Below, piece by piece: positions 1 through 7,655 of a stretch of 30,905 nucleotides of DNA. Source of the stretch: a virus; the IMG/VR virus record IMGVR_UViG_3300047563_000169, positions 1 through 30,905 of that record; one strand, 5' to 3'. Each line of letters begins with the position of its first letter. Within the stretch, counting starts at the first letter, position 1. The notes beneath the pieces are model-generated. The model saw nothing but the letters and a program-made list of their open reading frames with translations, was not told the origin of the DNA and searched no databases. The position numbers were made by a program, and so were the translations under genes.

Positions 1-50
1 GATACTTTAGCTTCCGTTAGTATAAACCACAATACTTTTCATTACGCCTT

Positions 51-114
51 TGACAAAAAAATACTGACTATAATCGCAAAAACGAAATTTCCCTTACTTT
101 AAAACGAAATTTCC
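51..114. repeat. Putative phage right end with two transposase-site-like direct repeats
   Basis: The 14-mer AAAACGAAATTTCC occurs at 79-92 and again at 101-114, exactly 22 bp apart (about two helical turns). Both copies lie outside the last gene and beyond a strong terminator. A TGAC begins at 51, followed by A-rich sequence. Mu-family elements end in TG/CA and carry tandem subterminal transposase-binding sites. I infer that position 51 is close to the phage right terminus and that 1-50 may be host DNA. The other phage end is not in the window, so this cannot be confirmed here. Confidence 0.35.
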
Positions 115-155
115 TTTTTTTATGATGCATTGGAACAAATATACCATAATAATTT

Positions 156-188
156 AAAAGCCCTTTAAATGATGTTTAAAGGGCTTTT
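156..188 (-). terminator. Intrinsic terminator at the end of the late region
   Basis: A perfect 14-bp stem (156-169 with 175-188) has a 5-nt loop and AAAA/TTTT at its base, so it could work on both strands. On the minus strand it lies just beyond the TAG at 194-196, which would be the natural stop of the methyltransferase gene if its frameshift were repaired. It probably ends the leftward late transcript. Confidence 0.8.
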
Positions 189-193
189 CTACA

Positions 194-1017
194 CTATTTA
201 AACACCATGATATCCGTATAGTTTGAATTAAAGTTCACAGAGTTCGTAACAAACGACCTATTAGCCTCTTTGAATGGGTTACCAACTGTACTATTCTCAA
301 TCCACTCGCACAGCTCAATGATGGATGACTTGTTACTGTGAAGTAAAAGAACCTAGTCCCATCAAGAACTGTCAGCACATCCAAATAGTCAGCCAGCTTC
401 CAATAGCCTTTATATGGCGTGGTGTCAGTCGATAAGTATGGAGGATCAACCAAGAACACCACACACTCATTATCCTTATACTGTTGGAATATTTTCTTAT
501 AGTCATCTGATACACGCTCAACACCCACAAGATAGCCATCAGCGTTATAGTCACTCATCCGCATAGTATTATACATAGTTGCTTTTTGGAACTCCTCCAG
601 GTTCAAATGATATTTACCACTAAACAATATCGAACTACTAACGGTTATCCAATCAACAAAACCCGCCTTATCTTCCTGCTCCAATCGCTTAATGATAGCC
701 GATTTATAGGGTGCATCAATTTTTTTATCTTTTGGATACCCGTCTAAAATCACCCGTAAATCAGCCAACAAAGCATTGGTTTTGTCTACATTTTGAAGCC
801 TTAGGGAATAATTATCGAAATCATTATAAATAACTGTTGCCTCTGGGTAATGTTGCTTAACGGTGTGGCTCAATAGCCCCGAACCTCCAAACAAATCCAC
901 ATAAACAGCCTCAGGCGGATAGTTCTCTAATGCGCTGACAAAACTTTTCAAAAAGTTTCTTTTTTGCCCCATAAATGGCAGCGGTGCGGTGTTAAATTTT
1001 CTGCTTTTTTTCTGCAT
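194..1017 (-). CDS. D12-class DNA adenine N6-methyltransferase (Dam-like), frameshifted near its C-terminus
   Basis: The enzyme would transfer a methyl group from S-adenosylmethionine to adenine N6 in DNA. Motifs seen are FMGQK (residues 15-19), DLFGGSG (41-47, SAM binding) and DPPY (191-194, catalytic). The literal open frame is 235-1017 (260 aa), but after FFYFT (about residue 227) the sequence stops looking like the family. Reading on after one missing base near 334-340 gives NKSSIIELCEWIEN, then FVTNSVNF, and ends at TAG 194-196 just before a terminator. The intact protein would be about 274 aa. This is either a recent one-base deletion, a phase switch or a sequencing error. It sits beside a thymidylate-synthase-like gene at the phage right end, where Mu keeps its mom modification gene. 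The family call is firm; target site is unknown. Confidence 0.85.
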
Positions 1018-1084
1018 TTTTTTGATTTAAAATTTGTTTAATTGATTGATGATTTGTATATTTATAGTGTATTCAAAGGGTGAT

Positions 1085-1726
1085 TTATGCCCCAACGTTA
1101 AGGTTAAATTTTGGTGATTTCCCTTCGAGCAATTCCTTTGTTGCCTCGAAGTTATTTTCATAAATATGAACGTTGCCCAAGTACAACGTTATGCTCTTGA
1201 GCTGAACATCGATTTGTTTACTAATCAGATACAAATGATATATGTCACAAGGTAAACCAAGCGAAGCATCCGAGCTTCTTTGATAAGCAGTAACAACCAA
1301 CTTATTGTTTTCTATTTGAAACTGTATTAAGCTTAAACACGGCTGCTGATTGCTCTCGGTGTTGGTAGAACCAAGAAACAAAACATAATTCTTAGATGGC
1401 CGCTTTTCTCTATTAATCTTCTCAATAAGCTTTGGCAACTGCTCAAAGTAAGTAGGATAGCTGTTAACCAATATAGGACCGCAATAGTCCCACCAGTTTA
1501 CGCCTATATTCCGATAAGCTTCTGTCGAACGTTCTCCACTCATAAATAAGTTCAGTTCATCCTTAAGTTTCTTCTTTACTAGCGCATGCCCTTCAAACAG
1601 CTCCAATAAGTCAATTGGCTTTAGTTCAAGAGCTTGGTTCAACAGATAAGTAATAGCTCCTTTTTTGTTAGCCTGATGTTTACCTTTATTGACTATTTTA
1701 GTCAAAATTTGATGGTATTTGTTCAT
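1085..1726 (-). CDS. Thymidylate-synthase-fold pyrimidine (hydroxy)methylase, possibly dCMP-specific
   Basis: This 213-aa protein matches the ThyA fold. It has PC-x4-QF around Cys130 (active-site nucleophile; the usual His after it is Leu), QRSSD at 149-153 (compare QRSCD, dUMP phosphate binding), LGLPCD at 156-161 (compare LGLPFN) and GNVHIYE at 184-190 (compare GDxHxYxN). It is about 50 residues shorter than E. coli ThyA, and the N-terminal RTGTGT loop is not recognisable. The Asn that reads the uracil ring is Asp161. In T4 dCMP hydroxymethylase the equivalent residue is Asp179, and this change favours dCMP. I infer a phage nucleotide-modifying enzyme that makes a modified cytosine precursor; plain thymidylate synthase or an inactive relative are alternatives. 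It is co-oriented with the adjacent methyltransferase gene. Confidence 0.7.
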   Translation of the reverse strand: MNKYHQILTKIVNKGKHQANKKGAITYLLNQALELKPIDLLELFEGHALVKKKLKDELNLFMSGERSTEAYRNIGVNWWDYCGPILVNSYPTYFEQLPKLIEKINREKRPSKNYVLFLGSTNTESNQQPCLSLIQFQIENNKLVVTAYQRSSDASLGLPCDIYHLYLISKQIDVQLKSITLYLGNVHIYENNFEATKELLEGKSPKFNLNVGA

Positions 1727-1769
1727 GTTTTTGATTGATGATTGATGATTATTATTTTATATTTGCGCC

Positions 1770-1894
1770 TCTCAGGGATTTTATAAAATAGCGAAGCCAC
1801 CATCAGAAGACTTATGTCCTCCAACGGTGGCTTTGATGCTTAATTTAAAATTCCCTGAGAAGTTTTTTAAATGTTGGAGGACTTTTTTCCTCCT
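1770..1894 (-). promoter_or_regulatory. Structured leader with mutually exclusive hairpins upstream of the modification genes
   Basis: Three inverted repeats overlap here. TCTCAGGGA (1770-1778) pairs with 1852-1860. AAGCCACC (1794-1801) pairs with 1826-1833. GTCCTCCAAC (1816-1825) pairs with GTTGGAGGAC (1873-1882), which overlaps a further small hairpin, GGAGGA with TCCTCC (1877-1894). The second and third pairings compete. The element fills the 173-bp gap between the small membrane-protein gene and the thymidylate-synthase-like gene. It could be an attenuator, a translational control element or a processed small RNA. No known riboswitch class was recognised. Confidence 0.45.
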
Positions 1895-1899
1895 ATGAA

Positions 1900-2079
1900 C
1901 TAAGCAGTTCCGGTTACGTCATGATCCTTTGACAAAAAACCAAAAGTTGCAATCCCAATTGCGATTAAATATCGCATCCAGTCTCTTTTTAAATCAAAAG
2001 TTCCCGTTTCTGCCAATGGCTGTATTGCCAATAAAATGGCTAAAAAAAATCCAGTAAGTGATGTTTTCCAGTTTCTCAT
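1900..2079 (-). CDS. Small membrane protein, 59 aa
   Basis: An ATG at 2079 lies 3 nt after the stop of the fibre gene and opens a frame to TAG at 1900-1902. The product starts MRNWKTSLTGFFLAILLAI and contains two hydrophobic stretches (about residues 9-22 and 38-49) separated by a charged linker, ending KDHDVTGTA. It resembles the short two-segment membrane proteins often found near lysis or tail-fibre genes in Bacteroidota phages, but no function is established. A holin-like or antiholin role is possible, although a better holin candidate exists at 15125. It is the last gene of the late structural run before the structured leader. Confidence 0.7.
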   Translation of the reverse strand: MRNWKTSLTGFFLAILLAIQPLAETGTFDLKRDWMRYLIAIGIATFGFLSKDHDVTGTA

Positions 2080-2082
2080 AGT

Positions 2083-2697
2083 TTATATATTTGTGATTTG
2101 AATACTATTTAAGTAAGTGGTATTAGTACTTACTGCTAACGTTGCGGTGATATACAAATAGTTCACCACCGTAGGATCAAAAGCTTGAGAGGATATAGTC
2201 ACCGTTTGATTACCATTATCATTCGCTAATGAAGTTGTAAATGATACCCCTTGTATTGTTCCCGATTTTATAGTAAACACTCTATTCATCTTCGTAACCA
2301 AAGAAGTCGATAAAGCTTGAAACGTGGCAATTTGTCCCGTCGTGCCGCTCGGCATAGTATTGGATGTAGATAATTTAATTTTAAAAGTGATTCCACTAGT
2401 AGAGCCCCCATTAACAAAAGTTAACTCCGGTATTTTTAGTATATCCGATGAACCAAATGTATTAGCGGGAATGGTAACCTGCAATAACTGCGTTTCCGAA
2501 AGAGTACCTGTTAAAGTAGTAGACGAAGTAATATTTTTATAATTGAAAATATTTAAACTCAGAGACTTTACTGCACCTAAAGCATCAGGATAAAATAATA
2601 ATTTATCCGCTTGGTTAACACCAATCTGACCATTTACCAAAGAGCTTGGTATATGACCTGTCGTATTAGAGTATAATATCTTAACTATATTAGCCAT
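2083..2697 (-). CDS. Tail fibre / receptor-binding-like protein
   Basis: This 204-aa protein begins with a motif typical of fibre N-termini, GHIPSSLVNGQIGVN with DKLLFY after it (residues 14-36), as in phage proteins that attach through a short N-terminal beta segment. The rest is rich in Ser, Thr, Gly and Asn with alternating hydrophobic residues, as expected of a beta-structured distal domain. It starts 3 nt after the neighbouring fibre gene, is the last of the fibre cluster, and so is the best candidate for the distal, host-contacting protein. There is no DGR variable repeat in it. Confidence 0.6.
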   Translation of the reverse strand: MANIVKILYSNTTGHIPSSLVNGQIGVNQADKLLFYPDALGAVKSLSLNIFNYKNITSSTTLTGTLSETQLLQVTIPANTFGSSDILKIPELTFVNGGSTSGITFKIKLSTSNTMPSGTTGQIATFQALSTSLVTKMNRVFTIKSGTIQGVSFTTSLANDNGNQTVTISSQAFDPTVVNYLYITATLAVSTNTTYLNSIQITNI

Positions 2698-2700
2698 CGT

Positions 2701-3144
2701 CTAAAATGTACCTCCGTCAATCGTCGAATTTGCGTCTAATTTTGTACCCAAAGCAGTAGTAATAGTAGCCGCAAAATTAGCATCATTACCAAGAGCATTC
2801 GCTAATTCTTGCAATGTGTCAAGTGCTCCAGGAGCACTATTAACCAAAGCATTAATTGCAGCAGTTACACTTGCTGTTGTGGCATAATTCGATGCTAAAA
2901 CACCTCCTAGCTTCAAAGCATTATCAGCTGTATCTGCATTGCCATTGTTATTAGTATCATAAACTGCTTTAGTCATGTCACCTGTTGATAAATTTACCGT
3001 AAATGGACCAACAATCGTTCCTGTATCCTTTTTGATATAAAAGGCATTGTCCGGTACAACAAAACACATCTCACGAACGGCTAAGTCTGTCAATGCAGGC
3101 GCACCAGTCGTTAATTTTCCTTTGATTTTAATAATATTACTCAT
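2701..3144 (-). CDS. Tail fibre protein with collar-type repeat
   Basis: The 147-aa product has an N-terminal segment like that of the neighbouring fibre gene (MSNIIKIKGKLTTGAPAL, then a FYIKKDTG strand). Its C-terminal half contains DTADNALKLGG and ALVNSAPGALDTLQELANAL, a motif recurrent in phage tail fibre and collar proteins. It ends abruptly in STIDGGTF, which suggests a short or modular fibre completed by the following gene product. It belongs to a contiguous run of fibre genes downstream of the baseplate genes. Confidence 0.7.
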   Translation of the reverse strand: MSNIIKIKGKLTTGAPALTDLAVREMCFVVPDNAFYIKKDTGTIVGPFTVNLSTGDMTKAVYDTNNNGNADTADNALKLGGVLASNYATTASVTAAINALVNSAPGALDTLQELANALGNDANFAATITTALGTKLDANSTIDGGTF

Positions 3145-3153
3145 GTTTTTTAT

Positions 3154-3375
3154 TTAAAAAATTAATCCTCCGTCAACATTTTCTAATCTGTTAATCCATT
3201 CAGCTTCATTACCAATAAAGCCATTTTCAACAGCTGACTGATATGCCGATTTACCGTCTCTTGTAATGGTTACCGAAACATTAACCGGTTCCGCGCCAAC
3301 TACCTCAATGATATCGGGTTTGTCACAACTAACGGTAACATTCATTGGCGCATCAGCTGTTATAATTACATCCAC
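3154..3375 (-). CDS. Small tail-fibre-associated protein
   Basis: This 73-aa protein has an N-terminal beta-rich half and a C-terminal segment GKSAYQSAVENGFIGNEAEW, a motif I recognise from the linker regions of phage tail fibres. The last residues DGGLIF resemble the DGGTF end of its neighbour. It shares its boundary base with the upstream gene (3375), consistent with translational coupling. It is probably a fibre component or connector. Confidence 0.5.
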   Translation of the reverse strand: MDVIITADAPMNVTVSCDKPDIIEVVGAEPVNVSVTITRDGKSAYQSAVENGFIGNEAEWINRLENVDGGLIF

Positions 3376-3692
3376 TATTTAATAATGTTTAAAGCGCCTT
3401 TAAAAACGACACGTTTATCTTCAACTTTCGTTATCTCATAATAATACTCATTCGCTATTATTGCCTGAGCTGTTGGATCAATCGTTAACGTCATAAGCTT
3501 TTCAACTATAACAATTGGGTTTGCGCCAGGCAGCGTAGTTTTTGTATTTTTTTTATCAGAATTCCACAGGCAAAAATCATAAGTTCCTACCCAATTTTCA
3601 CTTGCGGTAAAGTAAATGGGAACTATTTCTTTTTCACCAATAGGATTAATATTGACTTCCGCCGCAATAGATGGATTAATTGTTACTCGCAT
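3375..3692 (-). CDS. Hypothetical protein of the fibre cluster
   Basis: The 105-aa product is soluble and beta-rich with no motif I recognise. It lies between a 259-aa putative fibre protein (gap 2 nt) and a 73-aa fibre-linker protein (boundary shared), so it is co-translated with fibre genes. A compact structural domain or small fibre adaptor is likely, but this is inference from position alone. Confidence 0.5.
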   Translation of the reverse strand: MRVTINPSIAAEVNINPIGEKEIVPIYFTASENWVGTYDFCLWNSDKKNTKTTLPGANPIVIVEKLMTLTIDPTAQAIIANEYYYEITKVEDKRVVFKGALNIIK

Positions 3693-3694
3693 AA

Positions 3695-4474
3695 TTATAT
3701 ATAAGCTTCAATTTCGATTACACCGTTAAGAACTCCGTTTGTAAGACTGCCTGCTATGTATGGTCCAATCGTTAATAAGCGAGTTGTCGTTATATTTAAC
3801 ATCGAGCTATTTGGAAAATTAGCAGAAATGCCCCAACAATAACTACCATATTGATTATTTCCATAACTTGGATAAAATTTACCTATTAATTTACCCTCAT
3901 TAGTACCAGATTGATAAAGATCAGGAAATTCAATAAAAAAATTACCCGTCGAAGAAAATCCACATATTGGAATAATATTCATCTCATTTTCTAAAATCAA
4001 TCCAATTTCTGGAGCATTCGTGCCGATTTGAGTAACATAAGCTTTGAAGATTCTTTTAGCTAAAATCGGCTGATTGTCACTTTTATATAGCAATAAAAAA
4101 TCAGATTCGATGAATTGAGCTTCGCCGATACCATAAGTTCTATTATCACCAACAAATGCCTGTACATAATCAACGCCATCAATCGTATAAGTAATTAATA
4201 CCGGTGATAAATAGTTACTAGGATTTAAAAAATTCAAAGCTGTAATAAAGCTTCCTGTAATGATTCCTAATTCAACTTTAGTATTATTTCCAAGAATATC
4301 ATATATATTATGACGATTCAGGATTATCATATAACGCAAGAGATTAACATATCGCTTCATGCTATTAAACTCTGATGCAAATAAAAATTGATTATGAGGC
4401 TTTCCTATGGTTTGAGCTAACTTAGCAGCGCTATCTACTTTGTCTTCTATATTTAAAAAAACTTGTGAATCCAT
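3695..4474 (-). CDS. Hypothetical tail-associated protein, probable fibre component
   Basis: The 259-aa protein has a short N-terminal helical region with a possible coiled segment (residues 1-60) followed by a region rich in Asn, Gly, Tyr and Ile (for example LYQSGTNEGKLIGKFYPSYG) typical of distal fibre domains. I do not recognise the family. It shares its first base with the end of the preceding gene (4474) and lies mid-cluster among fibre genes. A receptor-binding role is plausible but unproven. Confidence 0.5.
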   Translation of the reverse strand: MDSQVFLNIEDKVDSAAKLAQTIGKPHNQFLFASEFNSMKRYVNLLRYMIILNRHNIYDILGNNTKVELGIITGSFITALNFLNPSNYLSPVLITYTIDGVDYVQAFVGDNRTYGIGEAQFIESDFLLLYKSDNQPILAKRIFKAYVTQIGTNAPEIGLILENEMNIIPICGFSSTGNFFIEFPDLYQSGTNEGKLIGKFYPSYGNNQYGSYCWGISANFPNSSMLNITTTRLLTIGPYIAGSLTNGVLNGVIEIEAYI

Positions 4475-4959
4475 TAGTCAGGTTTTAAAATTTCTTCTAA
4501 TTTGTTATAGTATTCTTTAATAAAATCAGCAACATGTTCATTGGCCGTTAATGTATAAATATCATTTTGCGTGGTCAACACACGATAGTCATGTGCCGGG
4601 GATTTATCAATTTTTTGATAATAAAGCCTCGAGCTTTCATCCATCGGAAACTCATAATCATTGTACGTAAAACTGCTCGAGTTAACAACGTTGATTTTTG
4701 ATTTTTGCGAGTTAAGCCCCTGCTTAATTTTATCACTCACACGAATTGCATCCATTTCTTCACTCGTTCTACTTTCAAGTGAGCCATCTACAATTTTAAG
4801 CGGACAAGCATTATGTTCTAGTGTCGGAATATCTTCCTCCGCTAATATTAATGGGTTAGATAATTCACCCATTGCATCAATTTCTTGTTTACTATGTGCC
4901 CACAAATCCCATTGAATGAATGGAGCAACATCTATTTTAAAAGCTTTGAAATATTTCAT
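4474..4959 (-). CDS. Tail fibre assembly-like protein (DUF4376-like C-terminal half)
   Basis: The 161-aa product has a Lys/Glu-rich central part (DKIKQGLNSQKSKIN) followed by FTYNDYEFPMDESSRLYY and a segment ending in DFIKEYYNKLEEIL. This layout (short beta strand carrying a bound residue, then a helical region) resembles DUF4376-type proteins found beside tail fibres, which are thought to act as fibre chaperones or attachment factors. It overlaps the following gene by one base. The family assignment is by pattern only. Confidence 0.5.
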   Translation of the reverse strand: MKYFKAFKIDVAPFIQWDLWAHSKQEIDAMGELSNPLILAEEDIPTLEHNACPLKIVDGSLESRTSEEMDAIRVSDKIKQGLNSQKSKINVVNSSSFTYNDYEFPMDESSRLYYQKIDKSPAHDYRVLTTQNDIYTLTANEHVADFIKEYYNKLEEILKPD

Positions 4960-5756
4960 TATACAGCTACTATTATATAATTAAACGATACGTTTTGAGT
5001 GCCGCCAAATTCACGCCCCATCAAACTGAAGCTTGAGGAGTTTATCACTCTGTAAGTCCATACTATCGGGTCATTACCACCAATAGGTAAATTGTTAGAT
5101 TTAAATTGTCCTATCACCATGTAATTCTCAGTCCCCACATCCGGAAAGTTTATCACTCTAGTTTCAACCGTGTCATTAGGAAAGTCACCCATTGCTATAG
5201 AACTACCAGTATGCAATACATTAATGATATTAGGCTTATTCAGCACTTCATTAGCAGCTCCAGCAGGAGCCGTCCAACTTGGTTTAATATTTACTTGAGC
5301 GCCAGCTTCAATATTAGCGAGCTTTGTAGAGGCAGCATTCGAATAATTATTGTCAGTATGAACATAGTTACCATCAAATACAGGAGAAACTCTTGTGAAA
5401 TCAGAAAGAGCAGCACCATCAATCAAATCAACCTGAGCATTAACAAACCTAAAGACGTTTTCGTTATTCCCATTTTTAAAGCCCAACGATTGAATGACAA
5501 CATTTTTTTTAATCAACGTGGCCGATGTACCGGCTGTCTGTTCAAATCGACATAACTCACCATCTATATAACAATAGCCCGCAGTTATGTTAGCGCCTGA
5601 AATTTTCATCCCGCTAATGATAAAGTTTCCAACTTCCGGAACATTACAGAAGTCAACAAACATTTTCAATATTAGTATATAAGCCTCCTGCATTTTTCGC
5701 AATGTAAATTGCTTAAAGCGGTAACCTCCGTTTTTTGTAAAATCTATTAAATTCAT
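4959..5756 (-). CDS. Tail fibre protein, proximal
   Basis: The 265-aa product is the first large protein after the baseplate genes, where the proximal fibre is expected. Its N-terminus (MNLIDFTKNGGYRFKQFTL) resembles baseplate-attachment segments of Bacteroidota phage fibres. The middle has TDNNYSNAASTKLANIEAGA, a motif shared with many tail fibres, followed by NVLHTGSSIAMGD and a beta-rich C-terminal domain. It overlaps the upstream gene by 4 nt. Confidence 0.65.
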   Translation of the reverse strand: MNLIDFTKNGGYRFKQFTLRKMQEAYILILKMFVDFCNVPEVGNFIISGMKISGANITAGYCYIDGELCRFEQTAGTSATLIKKNVVIQSLGFKNGNNENVFRFVNAQVDLIDGAALSDFTRVSPVFDGNYVHTDNNYSNAASTKLANIEAGAQVNIKPSWTAPAGAANEVLNKPNIINVLHTGSSIAMGDFPNDTVETRVINFPDVGTENYMVIGQFKSNNLPIGGNDPIVWTYRVINSSSFSLMGREFGGTQNVSFNYIIVAV

Positions 5757-6247
5757 GGTGTATAAATTTCAATTGTATATTTTTTTCCAATATATCGGTA
5801 GCTATCTACCAAAGCTCTCAAGCTGTATTCATCAAAGGTTATAGTGTCAGGCATATAAATTATCCAACTATAAGCCTCTGTAGCTTCACTATCTCCATCC
5901 AAGAAAGTATCATTCTCATTGTCATCACCATCATCTTCTAAAAAGCTACTGTCGGGTTCTAAATCCTGCCACACATATAACTGTGGTACCTCGGGTATAT
6001 CGTCAATATAAATTAGCTTTGTGACCTCATGGTTCTGGTTATCATAACCTGCTACAGCAAAAGACTCATTCAACATTTTTTCAAGATAAATCTTGGTGCC
6101 ATTGTGCTGCATCTTATACAGCGTTTCATCAACAATAGTCTGTAAAGTCAAATTCAAAGCATTCAAAAACGGAACTTGACCATCTCTTAAAAAAGTAGGC
6201 AAGTACAGCTTTGATGCTGTGTTGATATTAATTGTTGACCAAAGCAT
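5753..6247 (-). CDS. Baseplate-adjacent tail protein (Mu gp48 position)
   Basis: The 164-aa protein follows the baseplate J-like gene (20-nt overlap) and precedes the fibre genes. That is the place of Mu gp48 / P2 gpI, which connects the wedge to the fibres. The sequence shows a helical N-terminal part (FLNALNLTLQTIVDETLY) and a very acidic central stretch (DDGDDNENDTFLDGD, about residues 105-119). No family motif is certain, so the assignment rests on gene order. Confidence 0.5.
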   Translation of the reverse strand: MLWSTININTASKLYLPTFLRDGQVPFLNALNLTLQTIVDETLYKMQHNGTKIYLEKMLNESFAVAGYDNQNHEVTKLIYIDDIPEVPQLYVWQDLEPDSSFLEDDGDDNENDTFLDGDSEATEAYSWIIYMPDTITFDEYSLRALVDSYRYIGKKYTIEIYTP

Positions 6248-7085
6248 ACGGCAAATAATTTATGGTTAAGTCTGCATCTTCAATTTTAAAATGTCCGGCT
6301 TGAGCAACTTTCCAACCTGTTACAGCTTCAAAGTCAAAATCAGCATACTTCCATTGTATTAATTCAACCTCACACAAATTGATTCCTGCTTTATCTTCAA
6401 TGGCTTTTGTGAAAAAATTAGTTACAAAGGCGCCATTAAATTCTAAAGCTCGCAAGTATTCAGCAATGGCTACTTTAACAGGATAGATAGTTTCTGTAGT
6501 ATTCAATTGCTTGCCAGTGATTAAATCAATTTGCAACGGATCTACATAAACATTTAAAGTAGTTTTAAGAGAATCTGCTTCTTGATTTATCAAACGAATT
6601 TTTACACCTGGTACTTTCATTTGCTTCAAGTAAAAAACCAAACGAGTAGCTTGATCGTCCGCTAAAGGTTCAAGGCTACCATTATTATCGTGTGCTACCT
6701 TAACCACAAGCTCTCCGTCTTCACTTTCAAGAACCGCACAACGCGAAACTAACTTTAAAGTGTCAGGATTATCAACAGCACTCAAATCATACTGAAACTG
6801 CCCTTCTAACCATACTAATGGCAAACCATCGTGAAAGTTTAAAATAGTCTCTATAAAATTTGGCAAGTTTTGAGGTCGTGAATTAGCAGCATTAGCACTA
6901 ACAATTTGCTCGTGTTCAAACAATGAATTCACATAATTTTCAATTGTGATCATCTCTAATGATGCGGTCGAAAATTGTTCGTCAAACGTTTGTCCAGCCA
7001 CCAAAGAATATAATGCAATATTCCCAGGATCATTTACAAAAGCCGTTTTGACAAGTTCTCTTATTTGTGCTTTATTTCTACTCAT
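6228..7085 (-). CDS. Baseplate J-like protein (Mu gp47 family)
   Basis: The 285-aa protein matches baseplate wedge J-like proteins in length, gene order and layout. It has an N-terminal helical region, a middle part with PGVKIRLINQEADSL and LNVYVDPLQID, and a C-terminal domain with a segment ending in GINLCEVELIQW. The upstream neighbours are gp45- and gp46-like genes and a LysM-like protein. It is shorter than Mu gp47 (about 360 aa) but in the range seen in Bacteroidota phages. Confidence 0.7.
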   Translation of the reverse strand: MSRNKAQIRELVKTAFVNDPGNIALYSLVAGQTFDEQFSTASLEMITIENYVNSLFEHEQIVSANAANSRPQNLPNFIETILNFHDGLPLVWLEGQFQYDLSAVDNPDTLKLVSRCAVLESEDGELVVKVAHDNNGSLEPLADDQATRLVFYLKQMKVPGVKIRLINQEADSLKTTLNVYVDPLQIDLITGKQLNTTETIYPVKVAIAEYLRALEFNGAFVTNFFTKAIEDKAGINLCEVELIQWKYADFDFEAVTGWKVAQAGHFKIEDADLTINYLPYALVNN

Positions 7086-7090
7086 TGTTA

Positions 7091-7387
7091 TTAAAAGCTA
7101 AATGGAAATTCACCTTCGGGAAAACCATATATTTCTTGATTTTGTGATCTATTATTTAATCCAGTTGCCGGAATAATATTTCTGGCCGCATAATATTGCA
7201 AAGCTTTTGCATCCTTCGTAATAACATTCGGTATAACTAATTGTTGACCATTAGTAAGCTTATCACTAACTGCAATTTGATTAGCCTTAGCAATCAAAAA
7301 AGCATTGTCTGCAGTTCCGGTTACTTGAATGCTGATATCATATATAGATTGATTCGATAATACACTAACTACCATAATTTGCATCAA
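7091..7387 (-). CDS. Small LysM-like baseplate/tail protein
   Basis: The 98-aa product contains SIYDISIQVTGTADNAFLIA followed by NGQQLVIP, a LysM-type beta-alpha-alpha-beta pattern used in phage tails to bind peptidoglycan or brace the tail hub. It ends in an extended segment, FPEGEFPFSF. Several in-frame ATGs lie at the N-terminus (MMQIMVVS), so the start may be MVVS. It overlaps the end of the gp46-like gene by 23 nt. Confidence 0.6.
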   Translation of the reverse strand: MMQIMVVSVLSNQSIYDISIQVTGTADNAFLIAKANQIAVSDKLTNGQQLVIPNVITKDAKALQYYAARNIIPATGLNNRSQNQEIYGFPEGEFPFSF

Positions 7388-7655
7388 CTATTAATTCACC
7401 TGGGCTATCAATCTTAATACTATTCACAGTCATTCCATCAGTGATAAACTCCGTTCTAATTTCCCTAGCCAATTCATCCCCTTTTGAGGTCTCAATAAAT
7501 CGCTTGGCACCAACACCTCTCATCGGACGAAACTTAAACTCTCCCTTTTCGGCCAACAACAAAAGCTTCTGATTTTGGTAAGTAGTATCACCAATAACCA
7601 AAGAACCATTTTGCAGCTGCAGCCTTAAGTTTTCGTTTAAAATTATTCCTATCAT
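7365..7655 (-). CDS. Baseplate protein, GPW/gp25-like (Mu gp46 position)
   Basis: The 96-aa protein sits between the spike-like and J-like genes, as Mu gp46 does. It has a beta-rich N-terminus (LRLQLQNGSLVIGDTTYQN) and the segment GEFKFRPMRGVGAKRFIETS, which fits the small wedge proteins that link spike and wedge. It begins where the preceding gene ends (position 7655). Confidence 0.55.
   Translation of the reverse strand: MIGIILNENLRLQLQNGSLVIGDTTYQNQKLLLLAEKGEFKFRPMRGVGAKRFIETSKGDELAREIRTEFITDGMTVNSIKIDSPGELIVDANYGS

Noticed and set aside
372-554. 60-aa minus-strand open frame inside the methyltransferase
   Set aside because: It is another frame of the methyltransferase gene and has no independent support.
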